Positions 8,956-17,946 of a stretch of 64,000 nucleotides of DNA are shown piece after piece. Made by a program: the position numbers and the translations under genes. Below the pieces are notes generated by a model. That model saw only the letters and a program-made list of their open reading frames with translations. It was not told the DNA's origin and ran no database searches. How positions within the stretch are numbered: the first letter of the stretch is position 1; every line of letters starts with the position of its first letter. The stretch is from positions 28,111,228 through 28,175,227 of the forward strand of contig CM055823.1 of the NCBI GenBank assembly GCA_029582265.1. Reading direction: 5' to 3'. The DNA comes from Zoroaster sp. YZ-2022. Its lineage: Eukaryota > Echinodermata > Asteroidea > Forcipulatida > Zoroasteridae.

Positions 8956-11900
8956 AGTCCCAACATCAAATACCTCATCAAGGGAGCATTCACCGCTGAT
9001 AACCTGCAGCTTTCAGAGTACACCTACCCGATTACAGCCTTACAGAATCGCTGGCCACACCTGCGTGAGTTGGGTTACCTCTCATCAACAAAGCTGCCCC
9101 CAGTCTGATTGGATCAGACTACGCTGATCTCATCATTCCTCAGCAGCCAGTCAGTTGGACCGAGTGGTGCACCAGTAGCCATCCACACGCAACTGGGATG
9201 GACGCTCCAGGGACCGGCCGGCATCCTAAGGGAACAGTTCCATGAACAGAAGTGCTTCAAGTCATCCATTCTTCCTGAAACCAAAAGATCATGCAGCATG
9301 TGGAGAGACTGTGGCAAGCTGATGTCCTGCCATTCAGTAATGAAAGGCGGCTACTCGCTCAAAACAAGACCAGCAAGCAATCGACTTACTAGAAGCCGAC
9401 ACCGTTCGAGTGGAAGACAAGGGGATCCATCGTTATGCCACACCCATGCTGCGTACCAATGATGGTGTCCAGTTCCACGGCGACAAAGACATGGTCATGT
9501 CCAACCTGAAGCGGACAGAAAGGCAACTGCAGAAGAAGCCAGACCTTGCAAAATACACAACGAGCAAATCAAGAAGCTAGTAGATGCAGGCTTTGTCAAA
9601 ATCCTGAGCTATGCTGAAGCACAAGCGACAGATGAGTCCTGGTACTTTCCACACCGTATTGTTGAACACAACGGAAAGCACCGTCTAGTCTTCAACTGTT
9701 CATTCGAACACTCTGGTAGAGTCCTCAACGATCACCTCCTGCCGGGACCCAAGCTTGGTGCTTCTCTTTTGGGAGTTTTCCTAAGATTCCGGCAGTATGC
9801 AGTAGCCATATCTGGGGACATCAAATCAATGTTCCATCAAGTCCAACTCCTGCCACGGGACAAGTCTCTATTCCGATTCATCTGGCGCAACATGGACAGA
9901 GAGGCAGTGCCAGATGTGTACGAGTGGCAAGTCCTTCCATTCGGAACCACATGCAGCCCGTGTTGTGCTACATTTGCTTTGCGTAAACATGTCTTTGACA
10001 ACCAGCAAGGATATGAAGATGTCGCACGCGCAGTTGACAACTCCTTCTACGTGGACAACTGTCTAGATAGTGTTCCCACTGCTTCAATGGCTAAGGAACT
10101 TGTAGCAAAAATGCGAGATCTTCTAGCCTCCGGTGGTTTCAACATCCGTCAATGGGCTAGCAACATTCCAACAGTTGTGGAAGACCTACCCTCAGAAGCT
10201 CGATCAGAAGCCTATGAACTGTGGCTTGTCTTCGGTCAGAGTGACTCTCCTGAGGCAACACTTGGACTTCGTTGGCAGTGTGACAAGGATGAGCTCAGCT
10301 ACAAGCATAGACCTATCCAATACCAAACACTCAACATGAGGACAGTCTACAAGATTTTGGCTAGTCAGTACGACCCAATCGGTTACCTAGCACCCTTCAC
10401 TGCACGTGCCAAGATCCTCGTCCAGGACTTGTGGAAATGTAAGAGGGACTGGGACAAACCCATAGAGCCAGGAGATATCCTCACAAGATGGAATACTTGG
10501 GAAAGTGAACTTTCAAACCTCCCACTCCTTCGCCTACCCAGATGTTATACGAAGCCTGACATCGATCCAGCAACTGCTCACCGGCAGATCCATATCTTCT
10601 GTGATGCATCGGAAAGAATCTACGGCTCAGTCGCATATCTCCGCATGGAAGATGTAGAGGGAAGTGTCCACACCAGCTTCATCATGTCAAGGTCACGGGT
10701 GGCTCCAAAACGGCAACTATCGATGCCACGCCTCGAACTTTCAGCAGCATTGACCGGTGCGCAGATAGCAGACCTGCTTGGGAAAGAGTTGACCATGCCG
10801 ATCCGGAAGATCATCATGTGGAGTGACTCCACTACCGTGCTGAGATGGTTGCAATCTGACTCATGCAGATATAAGGTGTTCGTAGGAACTCGTGTCTCCG
10901 AAATCCAGACTCTCACTGATGTACAAAACTGGCACTATGTCGATACAGCGAACAACCCTGCCGATGACATCACTCGCGGCAAGTCTGTGGCAGAGCTCTG
11001 TGAAGAATCCAGGTGGAGGAATGGTCCTCCATTTCTTTCTCAGCCTCCTCACCAATGGCCGTTGAGCCCATTCACTGATCAGCCAGAGGATCCTGTCGAG
11101 TTGAGGAAGTCAACCTTCTGCGGAGCAGTGATCGTCCAGGACCAACTGTTGCCTGAAATTGAAACCTACCAGAACTGGAATACTCTTATTCAGGCGTACA
11201 AACAGCACCTTGACGGGGCGGCTCCCAACGAGAACCCTCCAATGATGACAGCGGAACAACGAGAGGCCATGGAGAATCTGCTCTATCTCCGTATCTAACA
11301 AGAGTGCTTCGAACAGGAAGTCGTTGCCCTGAAGTCAGGAAAGGAGCTTCCATCAGGGAGCCGATTGGCACAGCTAGATCCTGAGTATGACCAGACCTCG
11401 AGATTAATCCAGGTTGGAGGACGACTTCGGCGAGCAGAGGAACTCTCTCACGACTTGAAACACCCCATCGTGCTTGATCCCAGTCACCACATCACGAAGC
11501 TACTCATCCGAGACTTCGATGAGAAACTCCTTCACGCAGGATCCGAGCGCATACTTGCAGAAATTAGGCGTAAGTTCTGGATACTTCGAGGCCGAGAAGC
11601 AATCCGCCATCACCAACGTCAGTGTGTTGATTGTCGCAAGTGGCGTGCTAAACCTGAGATACCAAAGATGGCTGACTTACCACCATCCAGACTCCGACTC
11701 TTCAAGTCAGCATTCTATTCAACTGGAGTAGACTGCTTCGGACCCATGACAGTGAAGATAGGCCGCCGAACGGAGAAGCGTTGGGGAGTCGTGTTCAAAT
11801 GTGTGACTACACAAGCAGTGCACTTAGACCTGTTAGAGAGCATGGACACAGACGCTTTTTTGATGTCCTTCCGACGCTTCGTAGCCCGTCGAGGAAAACC

Positions 11901-12620
11901 TTACGAACTTCTCTCGGACTGTGGAGCCAACTTCAAAGGAGCTGAGGCTGAGCTGAAAGAAGCCTTCGTCTCCATGAAGCCAAGCCTTACCCAACAACTC
12001 GCTAACCAGAACGTGCGGTTCCGGTTCAATCCTCCTAACGCTCCTCATTTTGGCGGTGTCTGGGAGAGAGGTCAAGTCTGTCAAGGATGGACTGCGAGCT
12101 GCGCAGAGACCAATCAGTAGCCGAACCTGTACTTCAGACAGTACTAGCCGAGGTCGAAGGGATGCTTAACTCAAAGCCCTTGGGTTATGTCTCGTCAGAT
12201 GTGGCCGACGTTGATCCGATGACTCCCAATATGTTGTTGATGGGGCGGCTTGATCCATCGCTTCCTCAAGTGGTCTACACTGCAGACGAACTCCTTGGTC
12301 GGAGACGTTGGCGTCACAGCCAGGTGCTTGCGGACCAGTTTTGGGCACACTTCATCAAGTACTACCTGCCTGGACTTCAGCTTCGTCGTAAATGGCAAAA
12401 GGACGCAAGGGAGTTAGTTCGCGGTGATGTCGTCATGGTTGTCGACCCCCAGCTTATCAGAGCCCGGTGGCCCGTTGGAAGAGTGACTGCAACACAACCT
12501 GGCGCGGATGGGCGTGTGCGGGCTGCTAAGGTGCAGGTCAAAGACCGAGTGTATGACAGACCCGTTGCTCGGCTTGTGAGGCTGCCTGAGTTCACCGACG
12601 AGGGGACCGATGATTCTTAA
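8956..12620 (+). pseudogene. BEL pol remnant: RT, RNase H, integrase
   Basis: After frameshifts at 8945-9480 the main frame runs to 11298. RT comes first (ISGDIKSMFHQVQL, PFGTTCSPCC, then FYVDN where BEL elements have FYVDD). RNase H follows (IHIFCDASE, PRLELSAAL, IMWSDSTTVL). An in-frame TAA at 11296-11298 separates the integrase frame (11299-12120) with an HHCC-type zinc-binding region (HAGSERILAEIRRKFW, CVDCRKW), catalytic Asp in GVDCFGPM, SDCGANFKG, and Glu in GGVWER. Another frameshift near 12070 leads to the C-terminal part ending at 12620. The catalytic-motif change, stop and frameshifts show a dead copy. Confidence 0.9.
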
Positions 12621-12695
12621 GATAACGGACAGATGAACATTAACTAACTTGAGACTTTCTTGTTTACACATTTGAGATCCAAATGTGGGGGCGGC

Positions 12696-13354
12696 TGTGC
12701 GAAAGTCCCTCAACTTATATAGCGCCCTCAAGTGTTCTTGCATTCATGCGTACAATCGTTTCTAATCATTTTGTGAAGTATAATCTTTGGCTGTGATTGT
12801 GACCCAAAATTACCTTAATTTTCCTATTTCCGTGCGTCCTTTCATGAACGTGAGTACATACAATGATTAGTGATAAATCCTCGTTCACAATATATATTGA
12901 TTATTTCCAATTGTGTTAAATTACTGATATATTAGCCTCGAAGTTTGTAGTCTAATTTAGCGAAATATTGTTTCCCGATTACATGTGGCCTGTGTGTACA
13001 CTTCACGCATCATGTATGTCTCATTGCAGTAGGTACGATTTAGTAAACTCATGTATTGCCTTATTTCTCTTATTATTACAGAACCACGGTTTCCATGGCT
13101 ACATCAGCTATTTCCTGGGTCACACACAATGTAATCTACATCCAATTCTCCAGTTCTAGCTTGAAATCTATCTCAATAATTACCTTCTGATTGACATTGT
13201 AATTGCTGTGTTCCTGATTATATCATCTGAATAAACAATCAAGTATTGATCAAGTACCTGCTCTCACAGTTTAATCGCTGCCATTGTTCCTGTGTGCTAC
13301 CCTCATTTGAACTAGTACTCCCTAAATTAAGAGTGAACCCGTCACTTCTTCACA
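12696..13354 (+). repeat. Complete 3' LTR of the BEL element
   Basis: 659 bp, beginning TGTGCGAAAG and ending TTCACA. It is preceded by a G-rich tract (GTGGGGGCGG) that could serve as polypurine tract. It carries AATAAA at 13230-13235, which would end transcripts in R. The target-site copy CAGAC follows immediately. Confidence 0.93.
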
Positions 13355-13600
13355 CAGACCATACAGTGGCCGTCTACCTGTCCAGCCGGGATGAGAATTA
13401 CCAACGCGATCACCACCTTGACAGAGGTGGTGAAGATCCCGGTCGAGTTTACGTTCGAGCGAGGCAATCTTCGCTGGAAGGAAACGAAGATCATGGAAAC
13501 CACGTTGAGCAGTTTGAAACAAATAAAGACAGACTGCTGCCTGTGGAGCGACGCACATGACCTTTGCGGTACAACTGGTCTTCCCGTGTGCAGCAGCTAG
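13355..13600 (+). pseudogene. Aerolysin-like pseudogene, 3' part
   Basis: This is the continuation of the pseudogene at 5862-6830 after the BEL insertion, starting with the target duplication CAGAC. It matches the last third of the intact gene at 25118-26356, including the CCLWSDAHDLCG cysteine cluster. A TAG at 13598-13600 falls a few codons before the stop of the intact copy. Confidence 0.88.
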
Positions 13601-14060
13601 ATTTCTCGGAGTTGACCGACATCGTTTCCTCACAGACCCCATGGGCGGATCCAGAACATTTTTTAGGGGGGCTGAGAATCAAAAACAATTATTTTTCAGT
13701 ACTACAAAAATTACAATGAAATAATCAAAGGGAGAGAAAAACAAAGCACAGTGAGGGGGAAATGAGAGTGCGTTCTCCCCTCCCCTCCCCCTCTCTCTCT
13801 CTTTTTCTCTAACTTTTTTTAATAATTTTTTTATATACAATTGGGGGGGGGGGCTACAGCCCCCTTAGCCCCCCCCCCTGGATCCACCAATGGACCCTGT
13901 TCCAATATTTTGGCAATCCTTGGTTAAATTTCTTTTTGGTCTTTGAGTAGTTTCACTCTTATTCCTTTTGTTGTGATCATAAATAAGACGGTATACAATA
14001 ATTATTGTCCTGGCGTGAAATAATACAATAAAAAGTCAAAAACCAAAAATAAAATAGGTT
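13601..14060. other. No gene seen; homopolymer-rich tracts
   Basis: Contains a C/T-rich block at about 13775-13810 and complementary G and C runs at about 13843-13878 (GGGGGGGGG...CCCCCCCCC) that can fold. Nothing coding is visible. Confidence 0.5.
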
Positions 14061-14068
14061 TGTGATGT

Positions 14069-14397
14069 AAGCTTGGGCGATATCGATTTTTCATCCACGA
14101 TATATCGGCAAACATATATCGCGATTTTCGATAGTGTCGCGATTATTTTTTTCATTCATGCATGGTTGTTTTAGAGCCGATAACCACAGGTATGTACCCC
14201 TCTACAAGCATCACAATAAATCGCAAATTCGTTTGCATAGTGTGTATGTACTTCTGAAGAAATTCGTATTTGTTTCTCACTTCCAAAAGCTGAAAAGACT
14301 GTCATAATGTCATTTCCAAATCGCGATTTGCCGATATTTCGATAACTTAAGAAGGTTCTCGATATCGTAATCGAATCGTGTTATCGCCCAAGCTTAC
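14069..14397. mobile_element. hAT-type MITE with 8-bp target duplication
   Basis: The ends are inverted repeats: AAGCTTGGGCGATA at the left and TATCGCCCAAGCTT at the right. Both sides carry TGTGATGT (14061-14068 and 14398-14405), the 8-bp target duplication typical of hAT elements. The interior is rich in ATATCG motifs and has no reading frame, so it would depend on a transposase elsewhere. Confidence 0.82.
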
Positions 14398-14839
14398 TGT
14401 GATGTGCCTATCCAACTATTCCATAGAGCTGCTAAGCATTTTAAAACAGACTACCAGCCAAAATGCATATTTTGTGTGTTGAAGTTTGGCTGGTAACCAA
14501 CAACATCTGCTAAACAAATATTTCTTGTAAGCAATTTTGTCTGCTAAACAGCCCGAGAAAATTGGTCCCGTATGTCTACACAGCAAAATCTGGGTAGTGG
14601 AGTTCCTATTGGGCAACTATAGTCCAAATGAACATCATGTAAGAATAAGGTTTACACCACTGATGTTATTATAACACCATCAGTGTTTAGTAAGGGAATA
14701 ACAGTTTGCCTAAAAGAAACTGGCAAATTCACGTTTTGGGGACACACGAAACACTTCCAAAGTATATGAGTCAGGCGAGTGATGCCAATCTTCGTCACTC
14801 TGATTGGTTGAAATCCGCGTCACGCGTCTCACAAAACAG

Positions 14840-15172
14840 CAGGGCCCAATAGACCTTTCCATGAAATATGCTAATTACATTTGCGCATGCGTACAGACAC
14901 CACTGGGAAATGCCATAGAGTTGTGCAGTATAAAAACGCACAACGCGTGTGCGTCAAGCCACCATCATCCCCATACAACGTTCCCTCGTTTTGCCCACCA
15001 ATAGTGTCAATGCGCACGCGTGATGTGTAATTAGCATATTTCATGGGAAAGGTCTATTTCATGGTACTGCTTACTGCGGAATTCTGCGCTTACGGTGCAT
15101 AGAATCACACGCTTTTTATGGCGCCGTAAGCGCAGAATTCTGTGGTAAGCAGCGCCGTGAAATTGGGCCCTG
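14840..15172. mobile_element. MITE (CAGGGCCCAA ends) interrupted by another MITE
   Basis: The outer ends are CAGGGCCCAA (14840) and TTGGGCCCTG (ending 15172), with long inner arms matching around GAATTCTGCGCTTACGG. Ten bases after the left end it is broken by an inner element (about 14850-15057) with arms AGACCTTTCCATGAAATATG / CATATTTCATGGGAAAGGTC. The outer arm resumes with TTCATGG. The inner element is the later arrival. Confidence 0.8.
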
Positions 15173-15500
15173 GTGAACAGCTGGCACTTACGCAATTTTT
15201 CTGATTTTGATAGCCAGCCAATCTATTCGCTCAGTGCACATCGTAGCCCTCTAGTGGTGAATTTGCACCCAGTGTCTTGATGAAAGCCACTTTTGCGTCG
15301 TGAGAGTTGTGCGTACACTTTATGTGCGTATGTTATGGTAATAATTAGCGTGTGTACTTCTACCAGCCAATGATCACTGGAGATATTCTGCGCGTACACA
15401 CATCAACTGCAAAATACGCCAAACGCGACGCACTATAGCTGCCCTTTCGCCCACAGTGGTCTAACAACATGTGCCCTCAATAGCTCATGCACGGTGCGAA

Positions 15501-15686
15501 TAGACTAATCCGTCGACCAGTTCACTGGGCGCCGCCATAACTGCGGTGGTACCTACATTCTGTGTAAAGCGTTCGTTTTCTACGCAGTCTTGTGCTTCTT
15601 CAACCAATCTGAGCACTCTATTTGAAACGCTGTAGTGTGGTACGACCGCAGTAATGACAGAAAATAGAGGTCGCCGGATTAGTCTA
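15501..15686. mobile_element. Short MITE, 18-bp inverted ends
   Basis: Left end TAGACTAATCCGTCGACC; the right end is its reverse complement with one mismatch. Total 186 bp, with no coding capacity. An internal pair of GCGGTGGTAC/GTACGACCGC-like segments adds to the hairpin. Confidence 0.7.
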
Positions 15687-15689
15687 CCA

Positions 15690-16424
15690 TCCGTTATTAC
15701 ACCCCCACGTGATTACGTTTTGTTCAATAAGATTGTCTAAACTGTTTTGGGCATTTATGAACAAGGTATCAACAGTGCAACACTTTAGCAGCACAGACAC
15801 ATTATTCCTACACAAATGCAACTTCAAACTCTTCAATCTCTTCGATCTCTTCAAGTAGGATCACCACTATAATGAGCTTAGATGACCATGTGAAAGATTC
15901 GCACCACGACTAGAGAGACTAGACATGTAGACATGACAAGACCAGTGTTCACATTTAAAACGCCCTCTGTTGACCAGTTGAATACGAAAGCTTAAGACCA
16001 TCCATGTTTCCGAGTTACAGAGGTTTTCTTTATCATGGAAAGACAAAGGCAATCAATGTTTTCAAGATAACTATTCCGTCTTTCGATGATAAATAATCTA
16101 AGTAACACGGATGATCATTTAAGCTTCCGTAGTTGAAATAATAGGCCTAAGTTTCTTGACCGGCGAAAATCACTTATGTTTCTATGTCTTTAATAAATAA
16201 CTTCAGAATTTCAATTCCTTACAAGGAGATCATGTTTAGTAAGATCTTATTAAGAATATAAAAATAAAATTAAATAAAATGTAATTAATACTGCAAAGAA
16301 GGTTGTGAAGATATTATTGTTGGGTGTATAGTTAGTATAAAATGCATTTAGAGTCAAATGATATGACATAATAAATATCGCAAAGTAATTTTAACCTTTT
16401 TATTGTTTATAATTGTAATAAAGT
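15690..16424. other. No gene seen
   Basis: AT-rich sequence without a supported reading frame, repeat or RNA gene. Confidence 0.4.
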
Positions 16425-16480
16425 GCTTTGAAGCTCCTACATAAGGAGCTATATAAATTCAATATTATTATTATTATTAT
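16425..16480 (+). mobile_element. LINE 3' end remnant
   Basis: AAAGTGCTTTGAAGCTCC, then a GGAGCTATATAAATTCA segment and a (ATT)n tail, is a typical short 3' tail of L2/CR1-type LINEs. It has a small stem (AGCTCC/GGAGCT) like the 3' end of the LINE at 17.9 kb. No coding part remains. Confidence 0.55.
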
Positions 16481-16571
16481 AAAGTCTTGACAGTGATGAA
16501 TCCACGTTAGAACGAATAAAAAGCTATTGTTTGCCGATCAACAAATATGAAAGCATTTTCATGATTTTCTT

Positions 16572-16573
<2 letters not shown>

Positions 16574-16626
<53 letters not shown>

Positions 16627-16972
16627 TGGACTTATATAGCGCACGTATCCACCAAACTGGTGCTCAAGGCGCATTATGTTATTACTCCTGCTCATCAGGC
16701 TCATAAATCATTCCTGAAACCATCTGAGCTACCAGGGGAGTATACAGCTCAATTGCTGCCATTTTGGCGCATATAGGGCTAATCAAACACAACAACCAAC
16801 TCTGCCCTCACAGGTACCAATTTACCCCTGGCTGGAGAGAAGCAATTATGGTAAAGTGTCTTGTTCAAGGACACAAGCACCATGGTCGCGGTTGGGATTC
16901 GAACTCACATTCTGACGACTCAGCCATCAGAACGCAAATCCGATGGACTAAACCGCTCGACCATGGCACTCC
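16574..16972 (-). mobile_element. Full-length SINE, family 1
   Basis: This is the best-preserved family-1 copy, read on the minus strand. It has head GGAGTGCCATGG, box A (TGGTCGAGCGG), box B (GTTCGAATCC), the body, TGCGCTATATAAGTCCAC, and a long (ATT)n tail at the left (16574-16624). Confidence 0.87.
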
Positions 16973-17076
16973 ATTTAAAGAAAGACAACAAAAACAACAA
17001 CAAACAAACACGAGCCTCGAAGCGTGACATCAGATCTTCAGGCAATGAGAGAATAAGAGACACCATGTGAAAACTT

Positions 17077-17420
17077 CAATTCAATTTTAATTCATAAATG
17101 GTTTATTAAATATTTACAAATCGCAGCATCTGCCAAATTGCAAGTAAATTTACAATAAAATGTTAAGTAAAATACTTTTATATAACAAAAATTATTATAA
17201 CAATTATTATACAATAACTGTACAGTTAAAATAAATTCAAACATTAAAAAGGAGGATATATTCAACTAGTATTAAAATTACGAACAAGGTATGGCAATGC
17301 ACTCTTTCTCATTCTTTTAGTCTTGCAACGAAACTCAGAAATGTTGACTGTCTGCCTTACAGTTCTTGTGTTTTGGGATGCTAGCAAGTACTGATGAAAT
17401 TGAGTTACTTTATTAAGAGT
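17077..17420 (-). mobile_element. CR1-type LINE 3' fragment
   Basis: On the minus strand it encodes the typical C-terminal tail of a CR1-like RT (RTVRQTVNISEFRCKT, then KSALPYLVRNFN). A stop and an AT-rich 3' UTR with a TTTATGAATT-type end follow. The fragment at 62095-62740 is a relative. It is strongly 5'-truncated and non-coding. Confidence 0.7.
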
Positions 17421-17520
17421 CATTTCCATAAACAAATTACAAAGTGATTGTCAACGGTCTTCTAAGGATTGAAGCGTGCACTGGAACAGCACCTGTTCAT
17501 AAGTTGTGTATGATCACTTT

Positions 17521-17625
17521 CTCTTTTGAGTAGTAATTAATTCCGGAAAAGAACTGGTGGTTACAACTCAACGTTTCGATCAGTATGCTCTGATCTTCTT
17601 CAGGAAAATGGATCTCCTGAGAAGA
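17521..17625. mobile_element. Copy of the short Penelope-like-associated repeat
   Basis: Shares GAGTAGTAATTA, GAAAAGAACTGG and CGATCAGTATGCTCTGATC with the copies at 7580, 24948 and 30897 (the last inverted). No flanking duplication is evident. Confidence 0.6.
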
Positions 17626-17639
17626 TTTCCTGAGGTCGT

Positions 17640-17850
17640 GAATATCTCTAGCGATATTATTAATTTTGTCTGGCAGAAGTACGCGCGCGCGTAGTAGTGC
17701 ACAAGCCTCGAAGTGTGACGTCAGATCTTCGGCACAACGTAAAAATATCCAATGAAATCCCTTGAATGGTACATGTACGCGCACGGCGGGAGCCTGTCTC
17801 TAGCTTTCTTTGATAGGATAAAGACAGGGGACCAGGATAATGAGAGACCT
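17640..17850. repeat. CCTGTC-family repeat, inverted copy
   Basis: Contains GTACGCGCGCGCGTAGTAGTG, CGAAGTGTGACGTCAGATCT and the CCTGTCTCTAGC...GATAGGATAAAGACAGG hairpin. This is the same order, inverted, as the copy at 3348. Confidence 0.6.
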
Positions 17851-17946
17851 TCTTTCAATGGATTTCCCCTAATAATTATTATTTAGTCCGGAAATTACCT
17901 ATAAAACACTTGCGATACATCTATGTACAATGTATATGTTGAATGT

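Larger units (their letters stand above)
6831..13354 (+). mobile_element. BEL/Pao LTR retrotransposon inserted in the toxin-like pseudogene
   Basis: The element is flanked by the 5-bp target duplication CAGAC (6826-6830 and 13355-13359), begins TGTGCGAAAG and ends TTCTTCACA (TG...CA). The 3' LTR (12696-13354) is complete. The 5' LTR keeps only its first 364 bp, and its remainder plus primer-binding site and gag start are deleted. The inside encodes gag with zinc knuckles, an aspartic protease, RT-RNase H and integrase in BEL order. Several frameshifts, in-frame stops and a changed RT catalytic motif make it dead. A SINE and a second repeat are nested in gag. Confidence 0.93.

Noticed and set aside
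281..16972. Possible tRNA-Leu genes at the SINE heads
   Set aside because: Boxes A and B are present but the sequence runs straight into the SINE body, with no 3' trailer or terminator, and copies occur five times.
16531..17070. Short frames rich in Ile or containing GWREAIMVKCL
   Set aside because: These are translations of SINE copies; the same peptide appears wherever a SINE lies.
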